Of a DNA stretch of 64,000 nucleotides, positions 26,915 to 38,601 are shown one piece after another. The notes under the pieces were generated by a model, which saw only the letters and a program-made list of their open reading frames with translations, had not been told where the DNA came from and searched no databases. Source of the DNA: Spirodela intermedia (lineage: Eukaryota > Streptophyta > Magnoliopsida > Alismatales > Araceae); assembly GCA_902729315.2 (NCBI GenBank), contig LR746272.1:1240001-1304000 (forward strand). The letters are read 5' to 3'. The position numbers and the translations under genes are program-made. Every line of letters begins with the position of its first letter. Within the stretch, counting starts at the first letter, position 1.

Positions 26915-28039
26915 ATGCCGTCGATGTTAGGGATGAGCACGACGCCGAGGAAGTGGTGGAGGCTGGCGGCGGCGACGGTCAAAGACAAGAGAAGTCTATG
27001 CCTGGCTCGGCTGCGCCCGCCGCCCACGCGCCAGCAGCGGAGCGGCGGGGGGGGGAGTGGCGCCGCCAGGCTGCGCCACCACCCGGAACTGGAGGCGGCG
27101 GTGATCAAGGCGACGAGCCACGACGAGACCCGCATGGACTACAAGAGCGCCGGCAAAGTGTTCGCTTGGGCGCGAACGTCGCCCTCCGTCTTCCTCCGCC
27201 CGCTCATGTGGGCACTCTCCCGGCGCGTGAGGAAGACCCGCAGCTGGGCTGTGGCGCTCAAGTCCCTCATGCTGGCACACGGCGTCCTCCTCTGCTGTCG
27301 GCCCACCGCAGCCGCCGCGGGCCGCCTCCCCTTCGACCTGTCGAGCTTCCACGACCGATCTTCGTGGGGACTCTCCGCCTTCGTCCGCGCCTACTTCAAT
27401 TTCCTCGATCAGCGCTCGATCTTCCTCACCGACGCCCACCGGGAAAAAGGGATGAGGAGGGTGGAGAAAACGCAGGACCTTATGGAGCTGCTGATGCAGG
27501 TGAGGCCTTACGGTGACGAGGGGGCGGGGGCAAGGCTGCTGCTAGAGGCCATGGATTGCGTCGTCGTCGAGATCTTTGAAGTCTACAGCGCCGTCTGTAG
27601 CGGCATCGCCGGCGGCCTCGTCGGCATATTCGGCGCCTGCTCCGCGCCACCGTCTCTACAGCAGCGCAAGGCGGTGGAAGGCGCGATGGGGATCAGGGTG
27701 CTGCGGAGGGCGGCGGAGCAGAGCTCGCAACTGGCGGCCTATTTCGAGTTGTGTAGGCGCATGGGCGTCCTCAACGCGGCGGAACTGCCTCCGGTGGAGA
27801 GAATCCCCGAGGAGGACATCGAGGATCTCGAGATGCTGCTGTGGTTCGAGGCGTCCAGAGGAGAGACCGGTGGCGGAATAGCTGAAGGAATGGAAGAGGA
27901 CGGAAGGAGGAAGAGGTTAGGGACGGTGGTGACGGAGAACTGGGTGGTGTTTGACGACGAACCGGCGCCGAGCGGCGCCGCCCCATGCAGCTGCTGGGCC
28001 GAGCCCCTGCTTCTCGGGCCGCCCCAGAATGGCCTGTAG
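26915..28039 (+). CDS. Putative clathrin assembly protein (ANTH domain, PICALM/AP180-like)
   Basis: A single uninterrupted frame of 374 residues. The ANTH domain is clear: RKWWRLAAATVKDKRS near the N-terminus, HPELEAAVIKATSHDE around residue 55, then KVFAWARTSPSVFLRP, MWALSRRVRKTRSWAVALKS and LMLAHGVLLC. A middle region has FDLSSFHDRSSWGLSAFVRA and YFNFLD. The domain binds PI(4,5)P2 at the plasma membrane or trans-Golgi and recruits clathrin in endocytosis. Length and lack of introns match the short group typified by Arabidopsis At1g25240 and At1g68110, not the long AP180 forms. The C-terminus is rich in acidic residues and proline, and I see no obvious DPF or NPF clathrin or EH-binding repeat. 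High GC in the coding region is like the neighbours. Confidence 0.93.
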   Translation: MPSMLGMSTTPRKWWRLAAATVKDKRSLCLARLRPPPTRQQRSGGGGSGAARLRHHPELEAAVIKATSHDETRMDYKSAGKVFAWARTSPSVFLRPLMWALSRRVRKTRSWAVALKSLMLAHGVLLCCRPTAAAAGRLPFDLSSFHDRSSWGLSAFVRAYFNFLDQRSIFLTDAHREKGMRRVEKTQDLMELLMQVRPYGDEGAGARLLLEAMDCVVVEIFEVYSAVCSGIAGGLVGIFGACSAPPSLQQRKAVEGAMGIRVLRRAAEQSSQLAAYFELCRRMGVLNAAELPPVERIPEEDIEDLEMLLWFEASRGETGGGIAEGMEEDGRRKRLGTVVTENWVVFDDEPAPSGAAPCSCWAEPLLLGPPQNGL

Positions 28040-30065
28040 GAGCTGATGATCTACCAACATCCCCGCCCGCCGCCGGGAAGCGGAGATCATTGTGAGCCCG
28101 CAGGCCCGTCGCCGTGGAAGAGAGGAAACTCCTTCCTATGACCTGGCTGTGGCCACCTCTGTGCGTACTTCATTATTCTTCTGTTCTCCTTTATAGCGAG
28201 AGAGAGAGAGGGCAAAAGGATTGCAATTTCCTGCCGTCGTATGAAGGAAGCATTTGACTACACTGTTTCCTGGAAATAATATGAAATCAATTAGAAAAGC
28301 TGATTAATTTCTCCCAATAAGATCTTGGTCAAACTATGAACTCAAGAGATAATATTACTTCACTTGATGGACAAAAAGCCCCATCACGCATCAAGTTCTT
28401 GGGGATTTGGAGAAATCCCGGTAGAGAGAGACCCTCCTAAATCGAAGAGAAAGAGATTTCTCTGAGCATTCGGGGACTGTATCGGTTCCACGCGCCATAT
28501 TTTATTCCCTACGAGGATTCGAACCCATATATGATTGATCGAGCGGTCAATCATGCCCATGAATCAAGAAAAAACTAACAGCCAGAGATGGGTCCATATG
28601 GGTGTAGTCAACGGCCAAGGTAAGCCCGTCTTCTGGGCTCATCCTCTCATGGGGATAGCCGGGCTGGAACAATGAGAAAGCTAAAGCCTCTGTCCTAAAC
28701 AATGAATCTGTTCGTCAGTTCATAACTTAACTAATTACACAGGATTCAGCTTCAATCTCCGTCAAGATTAATATCAAGATAATCAGCATGGAAAAGGGGC
28801 ACCAGCCTTGTTATCAAAATCATTAATTTCTATCATTTTCTAAGCATATTATTCGATACCGGGGATCAAAAAGCTATCACTAATACACCTACCCCAAGAG
28901 ATTCCGACTCCAAATGATCATGGCGCAGCAGGCAAATAGAGAACTAGAAGTTTGACCGTTCACACACCTTAAATAATGAGATAACAGATGGCTTCCACAG
29001 GACGGACGAAGAGAGTAGTAGTGTACAAGTCAACGAAAACGGGCATTTTCAGCGAATAAAAGTAATCTTCTCCATCAGCTCCAACAAAGAAAATAATGAA
29101 GAAAACAACATATAAACAACGATATTGAGCATAATTCGCTTATTCTCGCATGCAGAAGTTTATTGTCCAAGCTAAATTGGTAGCCAATCAAAGATTCTTC
29201 CGTCCGTTAAATCACAGGAGCATCCATAAAAATACATACCAAAAAAATTGCCTCGTTCAGTCGTCATACTTGATATGGAAACTGATGCAGAATCACTGAA
29301 GAAATATAATAAAAAATGAGCAATAAAAGGCCACATAATTCCATAATTTCCCTTCGGTCAGTCACTCACTGGAGGAATAATACACATTGGAGACAAGAGC
29401 TACTCAGACAATCATCATTTTTATTTTACCTTAACATGGAGTTTATTTCAAAATAATACGGTAATCAATGAAGTTCAAACAATTAAATGTTCTCTGAAAG
29501 ATAATACATGACAGAAGTAAACCATACCTCAAGGTATACACCAGAGGATGGCATGAAGCCAGATGTGTTACAGTTCTGTAACCGGCGAATTATAAGCAAT
29601 GTTATAAAACTATACATATAGAAGAAGATCAAGCAGTGTATTGATGTATACATCAGGAAGTATAACCATAAGGTTCACCATAATTCTAGCAGATGAAAAG
29701 ATTCTCAATGTAAGGGAACCTATCTAAGTACCCAAGACACTGAATCTCAATGATAAGGAAGAAAATGAGCTCTGTTTTAGGGCTAGATTGGGCACAGTGC
29801 ATAATAGAGACAGATCCATGTTTAACAAATGTTGCAAGAAGCAGACTGAGTATATATTCATTTCAGAACTATCCTGATAAACTGAGCCAAAAGTCAATAA
29901 TTTTGGAAAGACGCAAATGAGCATTCACCCAGAGACATACTTGTCAGATATGGAACCAAAAGGCAAGAAAGTTTCAGTACTACAAGCTATCTAAGAGCAA
30001 ACGCAGAAGGCAACCTTAGTTATGTACACATGGCATAGACAACAAATGCCGTCCCTTGGACCTAC
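28040..30065. other. Intergenic region between convergent ANTH and BPC genes
   Basis: About 2 kb, mostly AT-rich from 28250 on. It must contain the 3' untranslated regions of the ANTH gene (from the left) and BPC gene (from the right). A GA tract lies at 28198-28211. An intact tRNA-type box B sequence is present on the minus strand at 28515-28526, but no tRNA cloverleaf can be drawn around it. Confidence 0.5.
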
Positions 30066-30896
30066 TCATCTGATTATCACAAACTTATTGGTACCATGTT
30101 TGGCCCAGTGAGCCCTAAGGTCGATCGGAGTAGAGAGGTTATACCCTTCACCAACGAGCTTCTCCAAGACCTTCTTAAAAGCGCCATGGCTCATCTTCCG
30201 GCCAGGTATCCTCGTACCCTGCCTCTTGGTGTTCATCGGAAGTGGGTACATCGAGATTTCAGTGGTGCAGCATGCCGATTGCCATCCACCGAGGCCCCAC
30301 CGGTAGCACTGCTGGGGAGTGCCTGTGCATGAACAGACTGGCGTAGGAAGCCTCGAGATATCCAGTTCGACGCCATTGATGACCACGTCCAAGCTCCGTT
30401 TGCCTCCCTTGACGGGCAAAGCAGAAGTACTATTGTTGTTAATGCCATCGCCCCTCTTTGCAGAAGCTTTCTTCGGTTTATCCGGCTTCTGCGCCCTGGT
30501 TGAGTTCATTCCTCGTGACCTTTTTCTTAGTCCATTCACAGCGGGAGCCTTCTCCTCCTCTTTGGACGCCGAGGGATCTGATTGTTTAAGCATTTGAATG
30601 GTGTGAACACTGCCTGCAGATTGGGCATCAAAGGGAACAGCATGCTTGGGGTTCGTAACGTGGAGCATCTTGCTGTTATCACGGCAGGGGTACATCCAGC
30701 CCTCGCGCATGTAGTCCGTGGGAATGGAAGGCTCCTGGACAATGCAATCACGGTGGAGGAATGCCCGCCTGGAGAGGAAAGGTCTCGGTTCTCGCTCTCC
30801 GGCTGACGCTAGCTGGAGACTCAGTCCTCCCTTCCTCTGGGGCTGCTCGAAGTACTCTCCCCAGTTCCTCATTCCCAAGCCGCCATTGCCGTCCAT
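30066..30896 (-). CDS. BPC: BASIC PENTACYSTEINE GAGA-binding transcription factor (class I BPC)
   Basis: One uninterrupted frame of 276 residues. The N-terminus MDGNGGLGMRNWGEYFEQP is the usual class I BPC start. A central basic linker (KKASAKRGDG, VKGGKRSLDVVINGVELDIS) leads to the conserved C-terminal DNA-binding domain: PVCSCTGTPQQCYRWG, GGWQSACCTTEISMYPLP, RIPGRKMSHGAFKKVLEKL, DLRAHWAKHGTNKFVIIR. All five family cysteines are present. BPC proteins bind GA dinucleotide repeats in nuclear promoters and recruit Polycomb-type repressors; in Arabidopsis they regulate homeotic and hormone genes. Length matches Arabidopsis BPC1-3. The leader probably contains an intron: an AG acceptor before gtagcgg at about 31041 and a candidate donor near 31185 (minus strand). 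A GA/CT tract at 31445-31459 lies in its own putative leader or promoter. Confidence 0.96.
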   Translation of the reverse strand: MDGNGGLGMRNWGEYFEQPQRKGGLSLQLASAGEREPRPFLSRRAFLHRDCIVQEPSIPTDYMREGWMYPCRDNSKMLHVTNPKHAVPFDAQSAGSVHTIQMLKQSDPSASKEEEKAPAVNGLRKRSRGMNSTRAQKPDKPKKASAKRGDGINNNSTSALPVKGGKRSLDVVINGVELDISRLPTPVCSCTGTPQQCYRWGLGGWQSACCTTEISMYPLPMNTKRQGTRIPGRKMSHGAFKKVLEKLVGEGYNLSTPIDLRAHWAKHGTNKFVIIR

Positions 30897-32825
30897 GAGA
30901 ACACAAAACAGAGAAGGGATGCGACAAAATACGGAGCGCCACCACGGAGACGGGGAACGGTGGAGAGATCAGCCAAACGAACGTGATCTTAGAAATGATT
31001 ATGCTCAGAAACCTAGAGCATCGATAACAATTCTTCCGCTACCTGAGTAAAGAAAACATGAACGACAAGGAATTTGAGTTAGCGCAAGGAAATCGAATAC
31101 CCATAGGAAACAGAACGGAGAATCAGAAGACCAGAGAACAGTGTAATAAACCCTAGAGCGAGAAAGACAGATCAGAATGACCTGAGAAGCCCCGTCAAGC
31201 CCAACCACTGGGGATTATCGAACAACGCCCTCGAACAGAGATTGCAGGCCTCTGCGCGATTCCGGGGGTAAATCGCCGTGCGGATGCCGGCGGAGATGAG
31301 AGACTGCCAATGCCGACAAACATGAGATGACTGATGCCCAAACCGGAATGCTGAACGAAGACCGAAGCGACAGAAGAAACTGAGAAGCTGGAGGTCTTAT
31401 CTCAGAGACCCGACGACGACGAAGTGTCTCAAGGGTCTGTCGCTTAGAGAGAGAGAGTAGGCGGGAGCCTAAATTTTATTTTGCCGGTCACATATTTTTA
31501 TTTTCCACAAAAAACAGCGTATCGAAAAACAAATTCTGAAATATATTAAATTCGCATCAATATTTTCCCGATGTTATTATTAATCACTTAAAATCCACTC
31601 AATCTCTGCCTTCACAATATTTTTAGAAAAAAGAATTTATTTTCTTCAGTTGTGGTTTTGAAATGGGACCATCAAAAAATGTAATAATTATAATTTAAAA
31701 AATGTACTCAATTAAAGGAATTTATTTCAAAAATTTTATCGGAGAAAATGGTGCAGTGCAGCACGTTGTCAATGATCTTTCTCAAATAAAATATAATTAT
31801 TATATTTCATGTGATGCTCCGGTGTTTTTATGTATTTTATGTATCGAGAGGAGCCATATGACATTTAATCAAAGATCGAAGGATCTATCGGTAATATTCT
31901 GTTGCAAAACTTATGGAGGAGGGTACGCGCAATATCACCGTGAAAAAAGGTAAAAAAAGAAAGACCGGTGAGATCGCTCGTCTTGTAAGAGTGGCAGGTC
32001 AACGCGGACAGCCCGGGCTCACCAGGGCCGGATTGCAACTTTTGCAAATGACGGGGATGATCCGTAAAAAAAAGGGAATAACCGCAGAGAATAGGCCCCA
32101 CCCGGAGGTTTGGCGGCGAACCTAGCGACATACATACATGGGAGTTTAAACGCCGGCCCAACCGTGTCCGCTTGCCATTAAATTGGTGGATCGAAGAGTA
32201 TGGCCCACTAGGCCCATTAAAGCGCCGAGGGTGTGGGGACCACATGCGCCATCCTCGATAAATATGAAACTCTGGAACTACAGGAGTGCAATCATGCAGA
32301 CAGACGCGGATTGCTTCAACAGGGAGGAGAGCAGATGGGTTTAACAGGAGTCAATGCCCGAACCATTTGACCATGCTGTAGAGAGAGAGAAGAGAGAGGG
32401 AGAGGGAGAGAGAGAGAAGGGTCAGCAGCAGCAAGGAAGGGAGGGAGGACAGCTATGGTGCGTTCTTGACTCCCTCTTTAAAGGCTACTAAATGAAAACA
32501 AATGTGGGGGTGGGGGGATGGGGGAGGGGGGAAGAGGGGGTGTTCCTGTAAGAATTTTTAGGGTTGTATGGGGGTCGCGCCGTCATAAGAGGCAGCAGCT
32601 GCAGTCCCTGCGACAGTTCTTGATGGTGGGAATTCAAGGCCAACCAACCCCCTCCCGGTGGGGGGGCGGGGGCCAATTAAAGGCCTCTTCAATGCCCCGC
32701 ATCAAGAGCTGTCTCGGTCCACCTGCGACGCCGCAGTTGAGTCATGGCGGAGGAGGACGACGGAGGGGGGGCGGGCGGCGGAATAGCCCTCCCTCCCTCC
32801 CTCCCTCTCTCATCGGCGGCGGCGA
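30897..32825. other. BPC 5' flank and intergenic DNA
   Basis: The part up to about 31470 is the likely leader, leader intron and core promoter of BPC. From 31470 to 31900 the DNA is AT-rich. From 32380 to 32560 it is purine-rich (GA, then G-rich). The rightmost part is the 3' flank of the HDG11-like gene. No further gene seen. Confidence 0.5.
31445..31459 (-). promoter_or_regulatory. GA/CT repeat in the BPC leader or promoter
   Basis: An alternating AG run on the + strand, about 550 bases upstream of the BPC start codon. This is the class of sequence that BPC proteins bind, so self-regulation is possible. That is inference from family knowledge only. Confidence 0.45.
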
Positions 32826-35800
32826 TCATAGGGTGGGGCAATTCAAGGCAGCCTTAATTTGCTGCACGGTGGTGCTGATGAGGTTGTTGACAGTCGTCAC
32901 TGACTCTAGGTTTAACCTTGCAGAGGGGAGGCTGCTCACGAGGATCTGGAACGCCACCGTGATCAGGGATCCGCCGCCGCCGCTGCCGGGGTTAGAGCTC
33001 GTGGAGGGCCCTCCCGCGGCGGCGGCGGCGGCGGCGGCGGCGCCGTCCTCGTCGGGCAGTATGGTGAACCCCGACGGCAGGAGGGGTATGTAGGAGGGGT
33101 CCTCCCCGCTCATGACGATGTTGATCGCCGGCAGGTCGATGGGGGCGTACACCACCATGGATCCCGACGAGTCGGTGCAGCTCTCCTGCAGTATCAGCAT
33201 GTTGCTCTGGCTCGAATTCAACGCCTGCGCAACCCATGAAAAAATGACGAAATCAGGACCCAGAACTCTTCCTCCGACAATAATGACCAGCGGGCTCGTA
33301 ATAAAAAGAAAGGCATTCAAGCCGCCTTCTTGATTCAGATTGATGCTTTCTAATAACAGCTTCATGAGAGTGGGAGTGACAAGCAGAGTGATTGATGATC
33401 CCATGCCATATCCAAAGAGGAGGAGATGATGATGACCCAGTTGCAGAAATCAATTACCCGGAGGAGGGAGATGCAGTTCCCCGGATGCTGGCCGCTGGAG
33501 ATGTGGGCGACTTCCTGCACCGAGTTGCCGTTGGACAGGACGTCCCACTGAAAGTGGAAAAGAAAGAGCTTCGTCAGCAGAGCGGCGCCGGCGAGGTGAA
33601 GGGTGGGGTTGACCCAGAACGGCAGGAGTACCTGAGACCGGGTCTGCTCGTTGCGGAAGAAGCTGAAGACGTTCTCCGGCGACACGGGCAGCCGGATGGA
33701 GGTGGCGGCGCTGAGGACGACGCCGCTGGGCTGGCCGGGGTCAACGCTCTTGTGGACGGTGACCCTCACGCCGACGTCGTTCATTCCCGAGAGAGTCGTC
33801 CACCGGTGACCCGTCGACGCGCCAATGCTCGAGCAGAAGTTGCTCATCATCCTCTGCGCGAGCTTCATCATGCTCCTCTTCCCCTCGGCGGAGGGAATCG
33901 TCGGAGCTGCAGCAGCCACCATGAAAGAAACCGCATGATTATCCCGTTCCCCGGCAAACAAACCGCCGGCGAACCCCCAATCCGATCTATTACCTCCGAG
34001 GTCGCGGCCGGAGCTGCCATGCATAATCAGAGTCGCGAATCTCTCACACATCCGCTCCATCGTCGCCAGCCATCGCTGGGCGCCGAAGGCCACCCCCTTC
34101 ACCACGAGGCCTCTGTAAAGATGATGAATCGGGCTCTTCTCCTCGATCTCCATGTGCTCTACCCAGGTCACCTGATCCAAGCTACGACGTCAATCCGGCG
34201 GCGAGAGGGAGGGGCGCGGCGGCGCAAAAGGGAGGAAGGCGGCTCACCTTGGAGTACCCGTTGGCCATGTCGTGGATCACGCAGCCGGAGGGGAGCCGCC
34301 GCGACCGGGACGGCGGAGCGAACAGGTTCTCCCTGGACATGTCAACGGAGACATCGACCACCGCCCAAAGGTGCTGCTCGATCTGCTGGCAGTAACGGAG
34401 GAAGTAGAATTCCCGGGTGGGGATGACCGGCGTGAGGATTTGAAACTCCCCGTACATCTGAATCGATCCAGCGTTCAATCAGTAAAAACAAAAAACAGGA
34501 ACTTTCAGGGTTGACCAAACCCGGAGGCCAACGTTGAGTTCAGTGCATACCAATAGCAAAGACCCGGATCTTCCTCCCATCCCGGGTGAGAGGACTTCGA
34601 TAGTCCTAGCCCTCGACACTATCGTCGGAAAAAGCTCCATCCACTTGCTCTGCAATTAGAGAGAGAGAGAGAGAGAGAGAGGAGACGGGATTATTATATA
34701 AGCTAGAGTTCAGGGAATTGGGATCATATCAGATGATAACCAGAGGAGGCCGAGGGATTCACCGAGTCCATGAACATGTCGACCAACGAGGTGGCGCCCA
34801 TCATCACGCCGCAGGAGGCTCTCGACGCCTCGGAATGGATGACCGGGCTCTTCAGTTGGTTTCCAGACCTGGGGAAGAGCCGGTCGTAGCTCTCCAGGTT
34901 AAGCCTCTCTCTGCCGTCGCTCCCAGACTTCATCCACAGCGGCTCGTCGGTCTGAGCCAGCCTAATCAATTCCCCCATTGCGTTAGCCGCAACATCCGCC
35001 ATGAGAGACTTCTCCACCTCTGACATGCCCCCCGGCGGAAACGGCAATGGCGGGACGGACGGCAGGTTCCCCGGGAGGAGGTCGAGGTCCAGGGAAGGAC
35101 CGAGGCTCGGAGAGCTGAATCCCCCGACTGACAAATCTAACGAGGAAGCGGGAATTGGCTGAATAGAAGGTAGCTGAGTGATGGGCCTTCCGAGATACTT
35201 GGAGGCGACGCTGGAGACTCTATCAAGCTGCCATTAAATTAAACTAAAATGTTCAGATGCAGGCAAGGTCTTTAAGATCGAGAAACGAGAAATCCACGAA
35301 GGTGAAAGGATCAACGCTGAAACTAGTTGACGATCGTGTTCCGCAAGTGTTACTTAGAAAGCTGGTTGCACGTTCCCATAATTAGCATCGGGTCAGCGAG
35401 ATAATTCCGCGTGAAGAAGACAAAGAAAGACCTTAAACCCGCAGAGAAATCCTGAGATGCCGAAGAGAGTTCGAGGCTTTACGGAAGAAATGGGGGAGGA
35501 AGATGGATTCCGACCTCTTCTTTCAACCGGGCGTTCTCCATTCGGAGTTTCTCCTCGTCGAAGAAGGAGTCTTCGGCGGCCGGAGGGCCGCCACATGTGG
35601 GGCAGATTATGTTCCTCAGCGCCTCCTTGATGGCGATGTTCTCGCAGCGGATCCTTTCATTCTCCGCCCGCAGCGAGCAGTTATCCGACCTCTCATTTTG
35701 AACCTACGGAGGAAGCAGATCCACTGTAACAACGAATAGGAAAAGAGGGAAAGAGAGGGAGAGGAGGAGAGAGAGAGAGAGAGAGACCTTCATCTGTGTC

Positions 35801-36119
35801 CTCCGGTTCTGAAACCAGAACTTGATCTGGCGAGGCTCCAACCCCAACTCCCTACTCAGCTGCATCCGCTGCTTCTCGTCTGGGTGAGGGCATTCCTTGA
35901 ACATGCTGAAAATTTCGAAGAACAAATAGAAATCCCCGACAACAGGTTATTAAGCCAGCCAAAACCAGGACAAGATTAGCCCAAGGCATGGAAGGAGGAA
36001 GAGGAAGAGGAAGATGGAGCATACGCCTCGAGTGTCTGAATCTGCTTCGGGGTGTGGCGGTGATACCGCTTCTTCCTCCTCTGCGCATCGGGGGTATCTG
36101 GGTCTTCGCCGGAATCCAT
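32826..36119 (-). CDS. HDG11: HD-ZIP IV homeodomain-START transcription factor, HDG11/HDG12-like
   Basis: Ten exons on the minus strand join in phase to about 705 residues (Arabidopsis HDG11: 722): 36119-36025, 35905-35788, 35703-35515, 35227-34763, 34649-34551, 34457-34248, 34171-33994, 33906-33632, 33547-33458 and 33224-32826. The homeodomain spans the first two exons ([19 protein letters not shown], then [12 protein letters not shown]). The zipper-loop-zipper in exon 3 has the CPTC motif. A START domain follows ([52 protein letters not shown]). The C-terminal START-adjacent domain has [49 protein letters not shown] and [15 protein letters not shown]. These nuclear factors act in epidermal and trichome differentiation, and HDG11 is tied to drought tolerance. 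Exon 3 features ([18 protein letters not shown]) favour the HDG11/12 clade over ANL2/HDG1 or GL2. An alanine run (about nine) lies near the C-terminus. Confidence 0.95.
34659..34681. repeat. (GA)n tract before the acceptor of an HDG11-like intron
   Basis: On the gene's own strand this is CT and lies a few bases upstream of the acceptor of the exon starting at 34649, where a polypyrimidine tract is expected. Confidence 0.9.
35766..35787. repeat. (GA)n tract abutting an HDG11-like 5' splice site
   Basis: On the sense (minus) strand the donor reads gtctctctctctct, so a CT run starts with the intron itself, after the exon ending at 35788. Confidence 0.9.
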
Positions 36120-37965
36120 GGCTACCACGGCTAGGCCCGTTATTCCCCACCCCAGTTACTTCAATGGAAGAGCCCTACTCCCCCCGCCTCCGTCCCTGGT
36201 TTTCTTCTTACGCTTCTCGACGACAACTTAGCCCTAGCTCTCTGTTATATCAATGACAGCGACCCATTGGGAGCAGAAAGCTCCCCCGCCGGCGTCGTCC
36301 CTCCGTCAAACCGCAGCAGGGGAGCGCCACCGCCGCTAGAAAATACGGCAAGTTGCCCTGCACGGAGGTGGCGGAGCCGCTGCTGGCCCGGCGGCGTCGG
36401 AGGACGAGAAAAAATGGGTCCTCCACCTTCCTCCCACAGTCTCTCCACTCTCCCCCGCGCAATTAAATGCCGGCTCCCCGCCCTTCGAGCCTCCTCCTTT
36501 TCTAAATGCCTCCTCTGCTACCGCAGCAGCATTACGGAGGTACGGCAGGCGGAGATGAGGCGATCGGCCGAACGGGAAACCGCCGGGCGCGTATCGGGGG
36601 CATCGGCATGAATCCTGGCGGTGACCCTCCTCCTTCCGATTGAAAAGTGAAGCAGACCGCCGAGGAGAGAGAATAAGGCCTTCCCCCCTCCCCGGTCACG
36701 AAGATATCATTCCATATATAGCCGCAGCCTCTAGAGAGAGAAAACCGCAGCTGTAACCGACGCACACCCCTTCTGCTGAGCTTTGAATCTTCTCTTCCCC
36801 TCCCCTTCCTCTGCTCTTCCTTCGAGACTCTCTCTCTCTCTCTCTCACTGCATGCTGCTACAGGGGGTGGTAAACGGTGGGTGGCGAGGGAGGAGGAGAC
36901 GCTCGTCTCCCGAAGGTCAAACAGGCCGAGGAATCCATCGCACGGAGGCAGCCGTCGGATCGCTGGGCCCCGCTTGACCCCCGCGCCGTCGCGGCGAGGG
37001 TGAGGGTAGAACGGGGAGCTGAGGGGAATGGGTCAGCGGGGCCCACCGGGTCCACTCGGTAGACCCGCCCCCACCCCGTCATTAATGGCTGCACCTAATT
37101 TAGAACCTCGTCGCCTAGGCCCAAGGGGAGTTCGGATATTGGGCCCGAACCACATCGCACCGGCCCAATTTGAAATTTCTTAGTCTCGTCTCCGGGGCGC
37201 GGACCCCGAGGCGCTGAGGGCGGTCCGATTCGTGGCCGTCGCTGTGGGCCGTACACGCAGAAGCCCCCGTATTTACTCGCCCATTATGGCCGCCGGACGG
37301 GTGTTTGTTGGGCCGAAGTGCGATCGCATTTAATGGGCTCTCTTTATCTGCCCCTCTTATTCCAAAATATTACCTATGACCCTTGGCCGGCCGTCCACTC
37401 TCGCACGTGTCCCCCGGATATCCCGGGTGCCGTGGCGTGTCCAACGGCCCCGGCTGGGCATCCCGGGGGCACGTGTGCATTCTCCCGGTTGCTTCCCCAT
37501 CCCGGTCTGGATACGCTGCTCCGGAGGTGAGCTTAATGGCCAAGCTAATTTCTCACCGGCCCCAAGGAATGTCAATGCTCTGACTTCCCCAGTCAAACTT
37601 AATATCTTTGAAATCGGCAGGGCCCCCCCAACCCCTATCTATTCATACAGTGCTCACCCTTCGGTACCATATTACTCTCTCTCTCTCTCTCTCTCTCTGG
37701 GGATCTGGGCGAGTCCGGGCCTTGCAAGGCAGAGGGGCCTCGCCCGAGGAGATTTACTGCCACACCCATTAAGCAAGTGGCGATCTTTTTTTAATGAGGA
37801 GGAAAAGGCAGGAAAACATTTAAAATAAATCGAGGTATTTTTGTCTTATGGGCCATCAATTTTTTGTCCCAAAGGGAATATCATGATTTCATAATCCCCC
37901 CTCATTAAGAGCGTGACGTAGTGCAATGGAAGACCGGCATTCCAAGGAATTTATGGCGGAGCCCT

Positions 37966-37999
<34 letters not shown>

Positions 38000-38225
38000 A
38001 GGGGAGAAAATCCCTATCCACTAAAATTTATTGCTTCACCTCTAATTTATGATGAGTAGATACTATTATTAAATATGCCACAACCTCTCCAGAGGGCGCA
38101 TCAGCCTCGGGAGATCTTCTATGCCAGCGAGCCGGGCTGGGCCTGGCACCAAAATGGTAGGGATAAAAACCCGGAAAATGGGCTTCGGGCCTTGATTGCA
38201 TGAATCCTTTCGTTCATTCCGGAGA

Positions 38226-38229
<4 letters not shown>

Positions 38230-38269
<40 letters not shown>
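38230..38269. repeat. (GA)20 microsatellite
   Basis: Forty bases of alternating AG in intergenic DNA. Confidence 0.97.
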
Positions 38270-38271
<2 letters not shown>

Positions 38272-38569
38272 ATGGGGTTCTGGTTCAGATCTTTTTGAAT
38301 CTGGCTCAAGACGTATTGATCTGGGTCCAGCCAATTTATATCGACCAGAGGGAGAATAAAGATTGAGAATTTAGGTCTTTTCCGGAAAATGGGCCGGTGC
38401 GTCCAGAGCTGGCCCAATACATTTTGTTGGGGCATGGGCCTTGAAAATGAATAGAAAAAAGGCCCCGGTCCCACTCGGGTTCCCTTCTGACCCGGTTCTG
38501 AGCTCCAATTGGCTCCAAAACCCCGTTTTTCTAGTCACATGGCCGCCTGTCTGTGTCCGTCTCTGTCCG

Positions 38570-38601
<32 letters not shown>

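Noticed and set aside
28500-28570. Possible tRNA gene on the minus strand around a perfect box B
   Set aside because: No acceptor, D or anticodon stem can be drawn at the correct distances.
33392-34426. A 344-residue + frame inside the HDG11-like gene
   Set aside because: The minus-strand exons match HD-ZIP IV proteins residue by residue with correct splice phases. The + frame is antisense to them.
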